NCBI GenBank assembly: GCA_964502145.1
Contig: CAZCVI010000062.1
Span: forward strand, 1 to 46,491
Reading direction: 5' to 3'
Source: CAZCVI01 sp964502145
GTDB taxonomy: Bacteria; Acidobacteriota; Aminicenantia; UBA2199
DNA length: 46,491 nucleotides
Part shown: positions 8,483 through 15,372 of the stretch, piece after piece
Position numbering within the stretch: position 1 is the stretch's first letter
Layout: each line of letters opens with the position of its first letter
The notes under the pieces: model-generated
What the model saw: only the letters and a program-made list of their open reading frames with translations
Databases searched by the model: none
Told to the model about the DNA's origin: nothing
Translations under genes and position numbers: made by a program

Positions 8483-8543
8483 CCAGAATCCCTTTTCTTT
8501 TTCCTAACCTCCTCGCTTCCTAATTTCCTAATTTCCATCTTTT
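8483..8543. repeat. Palindromic element, end fragment upstream of array 2 leader
   Basis: CCTAACCTCCTCGCTTCCTAA followed by TTTCCTAATTTCCATCTTTT matches the right terminal repeat of the element seen whole at 9092-9240. The other end and the hairpin core are absent. It directly abuts the array 2 leader. Confidence 0.6.
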
Positions 8544-8545
8544 CC

Positions 8546-8588
8546 TGGGTTGAAAAAGGACGATATAAAATGGTTTCAAACTGCCAGA
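8546..8588 (+). promoter_or_regulatory. CRISPR leader of array 2
   Basis: The ~43 bp before the first repeat, ending ATGGTTTCAAACTGCCAGA, recur almost unchanged before array 3 (12178-12219) and before the orphan half repeat at 10300. Conservation next to the first repeat identifies the leader end where the family adds new spacers. No clear -10/-35 pair lies inside it. Confidence 0.75.
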
Positions 8589-9252
8589 GTCCAACAGGAC
8601 ATCCCCTGTGTAGGGGGACGGAAACTCTCACCTCACCACGAAGGTGACACTGTAATGTCCAACAGGACATCCCCTGTGTAGGGGAACGGAAACGTTACTG
8701 AGCTAGAGATATCCGATAGTCCAGTCCAACAGGACATCCCCTGTGTAGGGGGACGGAAACATAACGACTATCCTGCCGTTTGCTAACATAAAGTCCAACA
8801 GGACATCCCCTGTGTAGGGGGACGGAAACTCTGTTAAGCTCTGAACCAATTGACCATTTTGCGTCCAACAGGACATCCCCTGTATAGGGGGACGGAAACT
8901 GTGACAGAACTGGTTAGCTCACCATCCCCTACCAATGTCCAACAGGACATCCCCTGTATAGGGGGACGGAAACTTTGTAATTTGTTGGACGAAGAGCCTT
9001 TTGTGAGTCCAACAGGACATCCCCCGTGTAGGGGGACGGAAACTGAGCACATGATCGACTCCCATTTCTACACGTCCAACAGGACATCCCCGTTTAAAGA
9101 TCGAAGTTAGGAGGTTATGAAGGTAAGAAGTTAGGATAAAAGAAAGAAGCGTGCCGAAGGCACGTTGAAATATAGGCGCGTAGCGCCACCATTTCCTCTT
9201 AACTTCCTGGTTTCTTAATTTCCTGGCTTCGTCTTTTAAAGGGGACGGAAAC
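8589..9252 (+). CRISPR. CRISPR array 2, seven full repeats plus one split by an element
   Basis: Full 37-bp repeats start at 8589, 8657, 8724, 8793, 8863, 8937 and 9007. Spacers are 30-37 bp. The loop of the repeat is TGTGTA in repeats 1-4 and TGTATA in 5-6; repeat 7 has a C for T change. The eighth repeat starts at 9074, stops after CCCC at 9091, and resumes with GGGGACGGAAAC at 9241-9252, with a 149-bp palindromic element between. The last 8 bases ACGGAAAC would be the crRNA 5-prime handle, consistent with Cas6 processing of a plus-strand transcript. Confidence 0.97.
9092..9240. mobile_element. Palindromic MITE/REPIN-like element inside a CRISPR repeat (copy A)
   Basis: A 149-bp noncoding element with imperfect terminal inverted repeats: TTTAAAGATCGAAGTTAGGA at the left and the complement of TCCTGGCTTCGTCTTTTAAA at the right. 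Two GC hairpins form its core: CGTGCC/GGCACG at 9150-9164 and GGCGC/GCGCC at 9175-9187. The arms are built of repeated GAAGTTAGGA-like units. It replaces the loop of the eighth repeat of array 2, between CCCC and GGGGACGG. It has no transposase and must be moved in trans, if still mobile. Confidence 0.85.
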
Positions 9253-9311
9253 ACCGAAACGTTGTTAATTCACCTGGGTAAATTTCAGGAGGATGGAAGA
9301 TTTTTTCTCAA

Positions 9312-9340
9312 TTGAAAAACAATCGGAATCATATTATAAT
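9312..9340 (+). promoter_or_regulatory. Sigma-70 promoter of the KilA-N gene
   Basis: TTGAAA at 9312-9317 and TATAAT at 9335-9340 with a 17-bp spacer. The gene start follows 60 bp downstream with AAGAGG before it. Confidence 0.6.
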
Positions 9341-9400
9341 AATGGATTGAAAAATCGCCTGTGAATGGGATTTTAATCCGGCTGATCAAGAGGTAAAAAT

Positions 9401-10234
9401 ATGAAAAATATTAAAATTGTGGTTAAAGGTGCTGACATTACAATAATCAAGATTATGAACGAGGATTATATTTCATTAACCGATATGGTTAAAAACTTTG
9501 GTGATGACACCATGATTTACAGTTGGATGCGGAATCGAAATACCCTTGAGTTCATCGGGATATGGGAAGAACTCCATAATCCCAATTTTAAAGGTAACGA
9601 ATTCGTAACCTTTAAAAGTCAGGCAGGTTTAAATAGTTTTAATCTCACCCCCCGGAAATGGATTGAGGCCACCAATGCCATTGGTATGGTCTCCAAAGCA
9701 GGCCGCTACGGTGGCGGTACTTTTGCGCATAGAGACATTGCCTTTGAGTTTGGCAGTTGGCTTAGTCCAGAGTTCAAATTGTACCTCATTAAAGAATTCC
9801 AACGTCTAAAAGAAGAAGAAAACCAAAGATTAAAACTCGGCTGGAATTATCAACGGGCACTGGCCAAGGTGAATTACCGTATCCATACTGACGCCATAAA
9901 AAAAAACCTGATACCAGAAGAACTGACCCAAAACCAAATAAATATGGTCTATGCCTCCGAAGCAGACATGCTCAACATGGCATTATTCGGCAAAATCGCC
10001 CAAAAATGGCGCGATGAAAACCCAGATGCGGATGGAAATATGCGTGATTATGCTTCTATCGAACAGTTGGTCGTGCTCTCCAATCTCGAAAGTATTAATG
10101 CCGTCTTAATCCATCAAGGCTTAACCCAATCACAAAGGCTGCAACAACTGAATGACATTGCCATCAGTCAAATGAAATCATTGACTCAAAATACCCAGGT
10201 CAAGAAATTAAAGGGAGAGGTGAATTCCGCATAA
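9401..10234 (+). CDS. KilA-N domain protein
   Basis: A 277-residue protein. Residues about 10-125 show the KilA-N fold found in phage and large DNA virus proteins: ISLTDMVKNF, a Trp-containing helix (YSWMRNRNTLEFIGIWE), FVTFKSQAGLNSFNLTPRKW, then AGRYGGGTFAHRDIAFEFGSWLSPEFKLYLIKEF. The C-terminal half is helical (RLKEEENQRLKLGWN and later). KilA-N domains bind DNA; bacterial forms often come from prophages or mobile elements. It sits between two CRISPR arrays with its own promoter, so it is probably a passenger or an independent regulator rather than a Cas protein. Confidence 0.88.
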   Translation: MKNIKIVVKGADITIIKIMNEDYISLTDMVKNFGDDTMIYSWMRNRNTLEFIGIWEELHNPNFKGNEFVTFKSQAGLNSFNLTPRKWIEATNAIGMVSKAGRYGGGTFAHRDIAFEFGSWLSPEFKLYLIKEFQRLKEEENQRLKLGWNYQRALAKVNYRIHTDAIKKNLIPEELTQNQINMVYASEADMLNMALFGKIAQKWRDENPDADGNMRDYASIEQLVVLSNLESINAVLIHQGLTQSQRLQQLNDIAISQMKSLTQNTQVKKLKGEVNSA

Positions 10235-10253
10235 ATTCGTAACTGCCACCTTT

Positions 10254-10299
10254 TCTCGGTCTGAAAATGAAGGATAAAAAATGGTTTCAAACTGCCAGA
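10254..10299 (+). promoter_or_regulatory. Orphan CRISPR leader upstream of cas6-RT
   Basis: The stretch ending AAATGGTTTCAAACTGCCAGA matches the leaders of arrays 2 and 3. It is followed not by an array but by one half repeat, an element fragment, and the start of the cas6-RT gene 68 bp on. It may now serve as the 5-prime untranslated region of that gene. Confidence 0.7.
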
Positions 10300-10317
10300 G
10301 TCCAACAGGACATCCCC
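10300..10317 (+). repeat. Orphan CRISPR half repeat
   Basis: GTCCAACAGGACATCCCC, the first 18 bp of the CRISPR repeat, ending at the hairpin loop exactly as in the interrupted repeats at 9074-9091 and 12433-12450. No second half follows. Confidence 0.85.
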
Positions 10318-10361
10318 GTTAAAGAGGAAGTTAGGAGCTATTGAAACAAGGAAGTTAGGGA
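10318..10361. repeat. Left-end fragment of the palindromic element
   Basis: GTTAAAGAGGAAGTTAGGAG and the following GAAACAAGGAAGTTAGGG match the left arm of the copy at 12451. The core and right arm are missing. It fills the gap between the half repeat and the cas6-RT start codon. Confidence 0.6.
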
Positions 10362-10367
10362 CAATAA

Positions 10368-11912
10368 ATGATCAATTTACTCAAATGGTACCGACTCTCC
10401 GTGCTCTTCCACGCACAGCCATCCCCTTCGGCCAAAAAAAGCCACCCCGTTTCCGTGTTTCAAGCCATTATCAAAGCAGTCAGTAGCCAGACCCCCGGTT
10501 TCGTTTCCCTGGATAACACGGCATTACCCCTATTTCATATCCGCGGGAAAAAACATTCCTTTACCTTCACACCCCATGAACCCTTTATGGTGGATTTCTT
10601 TTTCTGCCAACACACCCCCACAGAAATCACCCAGTGGCGACAAAACCTCCTGCTCTACATAGCTACTCCCGTGTATAGCGAAACCGTTGGTGTGTTATCC
10701 ATTAGCGCCATTGAAGAACGAAGTTATGCCCACTTAACGACAGAAAACCCTGCGCTGTCAGGCCACGGGGAATTATGCCTTGAATTTCTGATGCCCATGC
10801 CCTTTAATCCTACTAAAGGAAAAGCCCGCGTGGCTATTACCAAGGAGAAATTTATCCATTTGTTTGAAAAACGCCTTTCCCAATTATTCCGTCAGCCCGT
10901 GACATATCAACCCGGTGACGATGATTTCTTTATACTGCCTTATTATTGGCGTTACACCGAGATCAAACATCTCTCCCGTTCCCAACCCGGCACCACCCAA
11001 TACATCAACGGCGTTTTTGGCAAATTGTATCTCAAAGGCAGATGGTTTCATTTTATCCCTTTTCTGCTGCTGGGCGCAGAACTCCATACCGGTAACAAGT
11101 TGGCCAATGCCCAAGGGTATTATCGCATTCTTCCCGCTTCCGTGCCCTATTTTGTCCCCCATTTCCCTAATGTACCGGACCTAATTGTCGTGGCTGGTGA
11201 AGCAAAACGCTACTATCCTTCCACGACAGAACCTAACACACTACCTGTGGCCGAAAAGATCAATGAGACGACTTTTGCTGAAAAATTGGCCGTGGTGGTG
11301 CAACAGGGCAACTATCAAGCCGCCCCCAATAAGGCATGGATGGTCCAGAATAAGGAGAACGCACCACAAGTGCAAGAACAAATGACTCTACGCGATTGGA
11401 TAGTGAGTCGTTATCTGAAAAAAACACTCTATAAAATTTTTGATACCCTAAGTGGGGAGGATTCTATTGGTTCCAGAAAAGGACTGCTGCCCTCACGGGT
11501 TACTGAAAAAACAGAAGCAATCCTAGCGGCAGGATATAAATACAAGCTTGAATTAACCCTGGAAGATTTTTTCCCCGCTGTTGATTTGACGCGCTTGCGC
11601 TCTTTGCTGGACGACTTTTTACCGGAAAAAGACACCTTGATCAGGCACTTGTTGGACCAATTAACAAGTAATGGGTATATGTTGGAAGGGCAACGCTTTG
11701 AGCGGATAAACGGGTTGGCCTTGGGGAATCCTTTATCTTCTTGTCTGACCAATTTTTATTTGTTTTCCTTTGCTGGACATTTCAAAGAAGGGGGTATCCA
11801 GTTCATCCGCTCTGGGGATACCATTATTATTTTCGGTAAGACCGTAGAGGAAATGAGGGACGTTAGGATAAAGATGAAGTTAGGAGGTTATGAAGGTAAG
11901 AAGTTTGGATAA
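10368..11912 (+). CDS. Cas6-reverse transcriptase fusion, truncated; Cas1 part lost
   Basis: A 514-residue protein. Residues 1 to about 260 are a Cas6-type RAMP, which cuts the CRISPR transcript inside repeats; the C-terminal glycine-rich loop is seen at about 233-251 (LGAELHTGNKLANAQGYY). From about 340 on there is an RT of the CRISPR-associated kind: TLEDFFPAVD (motif A), GLALGNPLSSCL (motif B) and FIRSGDTIIIF (motif C). Two of the three catalytic Asp positions look lost: motif A has Thr where DxxxFF is expected, and motif C reads SGDT instead of YADD. From about residue 499 the frame runs through a palindromic element and stops, so the thumb and a Cas1 domain usual in Cas6-RT-Cas1 proteins are missing. 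Cas6 is probably still functional; RT is not. Confidence 0.85.
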   Translation: MINLLKWYRLSVLFHAQPSPSAKKSHPVSVFQAIIKAVSSQTPGFVSLDNTALPLFHIRGKKHSFTFTPHEPFMVDFFFCQHTPTEITQWRQNLLLYIATPVYSETVGVLSISAIEERSYAHLTTENPALSGHGELCLEFLMPMPFNPTKGKARVAITKEKFIHLFEKRLSQLFRQPVTYQPGDDDFFILPYYWRYTEIKHLSRSQPGTTQYINGVFGKLYLKGRWFHFIPFLLLGAELHTGNKLANAQGYYRILPASVPYFVPHFPNVPDLIVVAGEAKRYYPSTTEPNTLPVAEKINETTFAEKLAVVVQQGNYQAAPNKAWMVQNKENAPQVQEQMTLRDWIVSRYLKKTLYKIFDTLSGEDSIGSRKGLLPSRVTEKTEAILAAGYKYKLELTLEDFFPAVDLTRLRSLLDDFLPEKDTLIRHLLDQLTSNGYMLEGQRFERINGLALGNPLSSCLTNFYLFSFAGHFKEGGIQFIRSGDTIIIFGKTVEEMRDVRIKMKLGGYEGKKFG

Positions 11913-12008
11913 AAGAAAGAAGCGTGCCGGAGGCACGTTGAAAAAAGGCGCAAAGCGCCACCTCTTCCGCCTACCTTCATAATTTCTTAATTTCCTAGCT
12001 TCGTTTTT
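11869..12008. mobile_element. Palindromic element (copy B) inside the RT coding region
   Basis: A 140-bp copy with left arm AAAGATGAAGTTAGGAGG and right end TTTCCTAGCTTCGTTTTT, core hairpins CGTGCCGGAGGCACG and GGCGCAAAGCGCC. It interrupts the RT part of cas6-RT: a frame resembling the continuation of the RT thumb follows at 12011. It supplies the last ~15 codons and the stop codon of the truncated gene. Confidence 0.82.
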
Positions 12009-12010
12009 CA

Positions 12011-12079
12011 TGGCAGGATTGCATCATCGGTCATCCCAAAAAGAAAAGCATTGACTGTGATAATGCATTTGTAATATAA
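12011..12079 (+). pseudogene. Remnant of the RT downstream of the element
   Basis: Just after element copy B a 22-codon frame reads WQDCIIGHPKKKSIDCDNAFVI and stops at TAA. The Lys-rich segment followed by a D-N-A-F-V pattern is like the stretch after motif C in RT proteins (a lysine plus a strand leading to FLG). It is thus probably the original continuation of the RT, cut off by the element. The match is short and judged by eye. Confidence 0.4.
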
Positions 12080-12080
12080 T
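12051..12080 (+). promoter_or_regulatory. Promoter candidate for array 3
   Basis: TTGACT at 12051-12056 and TATAAT at 12075-12080, spacer 18 bp. It points into the leader of array 3, about 140 bp before the first repeat. It overlaps the RT remnant, so it could have arisen by chance in AT-rich sequence. Confidence 0.45.
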
Positions 12081-12095
12081 AGGAGTGGTAAAAAA

Positions 12096-12242
12096 ATGAG
12101 TAAGCAAAAAAAGTTATTCAGAATCTCGAAGCTTTGCACAGAAACAGGGCACAGTTTTAGAGAGATTCTGAATTTTTGGGTTGAAAAGGGACAATATGAA
12201 ATGGTTTCAAACAGCCAGAGTCCAACAGGACATCCCCTGTAG
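12096..12242 (+). CDS. 48-residue open frame running through the leader of array 3
   Basis: Starts with ATG after AGGAGTGG (12081-12088) and a consensus-like promoter, so the translation signals are good. It reads MSKQKKLFRISKLCTETGHS at first, then passes through the CRISPR leader (WVEKGQYEMVSNSQS) and ends at a TAG in the loop of the first repeat. The first ~30 residues look like one small helical DNA/RNA-binding unit, but no family could be named. It may be a gene fragment whose tail was replaced by the leader, or a leader peptide. It is weakly supported as a true gene. Confidence 0.3.
   Translation: MSKQKKLFRISKLCTETGHSFREILNFWVEKGQYEMVSNSQSPTGHPL
12116..12173 (+). promoter_or_regulatory. 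12-bp inverted repeat before the array 3 leader
   Basis: ATTCAGAATCTC (12116-12127) and GAGATTCTGAAT (12162-12173) are perfectly complementary with a 34-base loop, followed by TTTT. It lies between the promoter candidate and the array and inside the 48-codon frame, so it may work as an attenuator or a partial terminator; this is untested. Confidence 0.4.
12178..12219 (+). promoter_or_regulatory. CRISPR leader of array 3
   Basis: Ends AAATGGTTTCAAACAGCCAGA, one base away from the array 2 and orphan leaders over the last 20 bp, and similar to array 2 for about 20 bp further upstream. Confidence 0.7.
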
Positions 12243-12450
12243 AGGGGGACGGAAACTTACTCGTAAGATTCAAATAACCCGGCGTACTATAGTCCAACAG
12301 GACATCCCCTGTAGAGGGGGACGGAAACATTGACGGGGGAAGCTCGCATGGCCAACATGAGTGTCCAACAGGACATCCCCTGTAGAGGGGGACGGAAACA
12401 TTAATTCCTTGTATGTTGCTGTATATCCTTTTGTCCAACAGGACATCCCC
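12220..12450 (+). CRISPR. CRISPR array 3, three full repeats plus one half repeat
   Basis: Full 37-bp repeats at 12220-12256, 12292-12328 and 12363-12399 with spacers of 33-35 bp. All have the loop TGTAGA, distinct from the other arrays. A fourth repeat begins at 12433 and stops after CCCC at 12450, where element sequence starts. The second half of that repeat is not found downstream. Confidence 0.95.
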
Positions 12451-12534
12451 TTTAGAGATGAAGTTAGGAGGTTAGGAAACAAGGAAGTTAGGAAAAAGAT
12501 TTTGAGACCTTGGAATGTTGCCAGAGGAGAAAGG
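12451..12534. repeat. Left-end fragment of the palindromic element at end of array 3
   Basis: TTTAGAGATGAAGTTAGGAG and the following GAAACAAGGAAGTTAGGA form the left arm, after which the sequence leaves the family. It abuts the half repeat of array 3 and runs into the next copy. Confidence 0.6.
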
Positions 12535-12650
12535 GAAGTTAGGAGGTTATGAAGGTAAGAAGTTTGGATAAAAGAAAGAAGCGTGCCGGAGGCACGTTGA
12601 AAAAAGGCACAAAGCGCCACCTCTTCCGCCTAACTTCACTAATTCTAAGA
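12535..12650. mobile_element. Palindromic element (copy C), right end decayed
   Basis: Starts GAAGTTAGGAGGTTATGAAG and is nearly identical to copy B through the core hairpin CGTGCCGGAGGCACG and GGCACAAAGCGCC, then CCTCTTCCGCCTAACTTC. The right terminal repeat is degenerate. It is nested behind another left-end fragment, which suggests repeated insertion at one place. Confidence 0.75.
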
Positions 12651-12695
12651 AACTCCCCCGAAATCGTATCCAAGACCATCTTTTCGCCGCTTATT

Positions 12696-12745
12696 AATGC
12701 GCCAGGATGGCGCGTCTACGTAGACGCGACATCCTTGTCGCATTA
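12696..12745. repeat. Extended palindrome
   Basis: A perfect 18-bp palindrome (CGCGTCTACGTAGACGCG, 12711-12728) is flanked by imperfectly complementary AGGATGG and CATCCTTG, then ATGCGCC and GTCGCAT. It is a REP-like hairpin just past the 3-prime end of the antiporter gene and could help end that transcript. Confidence 0.7.
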
Positions 12746-12837
12746 TTTTATTCTACTGTTTCTTAAAACTCTGAATTGCACGAATTTCTTTCCGGTTATA
12801 ATCCCACGGAGCGTAGCGACGTTGGCGGGGTGACTTG

Positions 12838-14814
12838 CTAACTTCCTTTTTTTACTGCCTTGCGAAAAAAGGAAAAGGCACGGTCCATATCATGGTGACT
12901 GGCTACTAACACCAGTATATCCCCGCCTAACAACACAAAATCCGGTTCAGGACTAACTATAGCTTTCCCGTCACGAACAATCGAAATCACCGTGGCACCA
13001 GTAAGCTGCCGCAAATTCAAATCACTCAAACTTTTCTGAACCGCCACAGAATTAGCTTCCAATAAAAACGGCTGCACAGTTCCTGCATTCAGAATGTTCA
13101 TGACTTTATCCGACCAGGACGCACTCTGGGTCTTGCCACGCAAAATACTGTAACCTTCACCCCGGATCAGTTCCCGTTGCACCTGGATCACATTGGCAGG
13201 CATATGGTACTCTTCCAAAGTTTTAGTGAATAATTCTATAGTCGTTTCAAACTCTTCGGGGATTACATGATTGGCCCCCAGTTTGTATAATTCCTCGATT
13301 TCAGCCACACGACGTGTTCTGACAATGATAAACACATTCGGGTTCAGTTGCCGTGCCAACCGCACGCCCTGTCTGGTAGCCACGGCATCGGAAATAGCAA
13401 AAACAATGATCTTGGCCTGTTGTATCCCTGCGGCTACGAGCATGGCATAACTGGAGACATCGCCAAATATAATCGCCTGTTTCAGCTTTTTGGCTTTTTT
13501 AAGATTGTCTGGATTCAACTCCATGATTATAAAAGGGATGGATGTGCCGCGCAACACGCGCGCTAAATTGCTGCCATTCAACCCGTACCCGGCGATAATC
13601 ACATGATTCGTTAATTTGGGGTTCGCCGTGGCTGATTTTTTCTCCACCCTCTTTTCCCCCTCTTTCAAAAACCACTCCTGCCGGGTTAAAGAAATCAGCA
13701 CAGGGGTCAAAAATATAGTGATAATCGAAGCCCCGATAAATACCTGGAATACCTCCGGGGCCAATAACCCGACACGCTCCCCCATATTAGCCAACACAAA
13801 TGAAAACTCGCCGACCTGGGCGAGACTGAACGCAACCTTCACGGCGGTTGGCGCGGTATAACGCAGCAACTTTAGAATCAAAAGTAACACCAAGACTTTC
13901 ACTACAATAATTCCCAGACTCATCACCAGGATACTGGACTTTAAGGCCCAAACCGACGGCACATTCAAGGACATGCCAATAGAAATAAAAAAAATACTGT
14001 TAAACAAATCCCGGAAGGGTAAAATATCGGCGGCCACTTGATGACTGTACCGGGATTCAGAAATAATAAGACCAGCAATAAACGCCCCCAACGCGGGCGA
14101 TAAACCGATTATCGAGGATAAAAAAGCCATGCCCAAACACACTAACAAGGTGGTTAATATAAAGATTTCCCGGCTCCGGGTCCGGGCGACCAGTTGAAAC
14201 AAAAAAGGAAATAACTTTCTGGTGGCCATCAACACGATAAACACCGCCAGCAAGAAAATCAAGACACGTATGCCGAGTTGCCACCAGGAGGTGCGCACAA
14301 TGCCAGCCAAAAAGGGAATAGCGGCAGCCATGGGAACAATGGCGAAATCCTGAAACAAAAGAATTCCCAGCGAGGTTTTACCAGTAAGGGTATCAAATTC
14401 CCGGCGCTGGTGCAGTTCTTTTAAAACCACGGCGGTGCTACTCAAAGCGATAATACAGCCATAAAAGATTCCCTCGTTAATAGAAAAATCAAGGAGAACA
14501 AATGCCCCAGACACGGCCAGGATAGTGAGAACAACTTGCAAGCTGCCACCAAACCAAAAACTGCGCCGAATGGACTTTAAACGCTCCACTGAAAATTCCA
14601 GACCTACTACAAAAAGCAGCATGACCACGCCGATTTCTGCCATCATTTTGACCATCAGGTTGTCACTGACCCAGCGTAACCCACCGGGACCAATAAGAAT
14701 ACCGGTCAACAGAAAACCAATAATAGCTGGAATTTTCAGCTTTTGACTGACTATCACAATAAAAACGGCACTGGCAAGAATCGTCACTATATCGCGTAAT
14801 ATGGCATGTTCCAT
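12838..14814 (-). CDS. CPA2-family monovalent cation:proton antiporter (Kef-like)
   Basis: A 658-residue inner-membrane protein. Residues 1 to about 385 hold some 12 membrane helices of the Na+/H+ exchanger fold, with GFLLTGILIGPGG and SSTAVVLKEL typical of the CPA2 group. A Rossmann RCK/TrkA-N domain follows (VIIAGYGLNGSNLARVL, about 408-530), then a TrkA-C domain at about 570-650. Family members exchange K+ or Na+ for H+ and are gated by ligand binding to the RCK domain. GAGGAAT precedes the ATG. It is a single gene with no clear link to the defence genes. Confidence 0.93.
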   Translation of the reverse strand: MEHAILRDIVTILASAVFIVIVSQKLKIPAIIGFLLTGILIGPGGLRWVSDNLMVKMMAEIGVVMLLFVVGLEFSVERLKSIRRSFWFGGSLQVVLTILAVSGAFVLLDFSINEGIFYGCIIALSSTAVVLKELHQRREFDTLTGKTSLGILLFQDFAIVPMAAAIPFLAGIVRTSWWQLGIRVLIFLLAVFIVLMATRKLFPFLFQLVARTRSREIFILTTLLVCLGMAFLSSIIGLSPALGAFIAGLIISESRYSHQVAADILPFRDLFNSIFFISIGMSLNVPSVWALKSSILVMSLGIIVVKVLVLLLILKLLRYTAPTAVKVAFSLAQVGEFSFVLANMGERVGLLAPEVFQVFIGASIITIFLTPVLISLTRQEWFLKEGEKRVEKKSATANPKLTNHVIIAGYGLNGSNLARVLRGTSIPFIIMELNPDNLKKAKKLKQAIIFGDVSSYAMLVAAGIQQAKIIVFAISDAVATRQGVRLARQLNPNVFIIVRTRRVAEIEELYKLGANHVIPEEFETTIELFTKTLEEYHMPANVIQVQRELIRGEGYSILRGKTQSASWSDKVMNILNAGTVQPFLLEANSVAVQKSLSDLNLRQLTGATVISIVRDGKAIVSPEPDFVLLGGDILVLVASHHDMDRAFSFFRKAVKKGS

Positions 14815-14930
14815 TATTCCTCTGTACCGAAAGACATTTTAAAATCCCTGGTGCTTTAATATTAACACAGCTTCTAAGAAAAAATCAATCCACGCCCATG
14901 GATTTACTGCCAAATCTATTTAACCAATAG

Positions 14931-14960
14931 AGTAGGAGCGGGGGGTTAGCCCCCCCCTTC
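14931..14960. repeat. REP-like GC hairpin
   Basis: GTAGGAGCGGGGGG, then a short TTAG loop and CCCCCC, gives a 6-bp GC stem at 14940-14957. The GTAGGAGCGGG start is like the REP elements of many bacteria. One copy is seen here. Confidence 0.5.
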
Positions 14961-15063
14961 TGCGAGAGGTCTACTCCTCCGTTGACTTTGATTGCTAAGA
15001 AAACTTTGAAATCTACATCGTGTAAAGAGGTATCATTTGATTCTTTTTGCCAGCACCCTGGAT

Positions 15064-15372
15064 TCAATTAAAATCACACTGCCAGCTACCAGTATCACAA
15101 CAGTCAAGTACACCTCTATAAATAGGGGGTATACCGCAATAGTAGACCCAGAAACCAATACAGTCCCCATGATCACAATAACCCATCAAGACCCAAAAAC
15201 CACTATGATCTTCCCCAATGCTTGCACAATCAAGCTCCATAGCATACATACAGGTGCCATTAAGATGGGGGTAACACTCTGTCTTTGGCAAGGAAAGCAT
15301 GTTTAATGCAAAATACCCGGCCATTAAAAGCATGATTGTTCCGACAATAGAATAGTAGACTTTGCGATTCAT
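15064..15372 (-). CDS. Small membrane-anchored Cys-rich protein
   Basis: A 102-residue protein with one N-terminal hydrophobic segment (SIVGTIMLLMAGYFALNML) acting as signal or anchor. The exported part is Cys-rich, with nine Cys in about 70 residues (ECYP, GTCM, LDCA, YCDH, DCIG, YCGI, DCCD, WQCD), and also rich in Gly, Trp and Tyr. It starts inside the stop of the propeller gene (ATGA), so the two are translationally coupled. No family was recognised. Its place behind a thioredoxin-like protein suggests that its disulfides are formed or checked by that protein. It could be a secreted or modified peptide. Confidence 0.75.
   Translation of the reverse strand: MNRKVYYSIVGTIMLLMAGYFALNMLSLPKTECYPHLNGTCMYAMELDCASIGEDHSGFWVLMGYCDHGDCIGFWVYYCGIPPIYRGVLDCCDTGSWQCDFN

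Noticed and set aside
8834..9254. Several open frames across array 2 and likewise across arrays 1 and 3
   Set aside because: They only translate CRISPR repeats (recurring TGHP, SCWT or DVLLD peptides) and spacers.
8589..12450. Self-targeting spacers
   Set aside because: Spacers were compared by eye with the rest of the window and no match was noticed; a genome-wide search was not possible.
12433..12552. Continuation of array 3 beyond the element
   Set aside because: After the half repeat at 12433-12450 no GGGGACGGAAAC half or further repeat was found downstream of the element copies.
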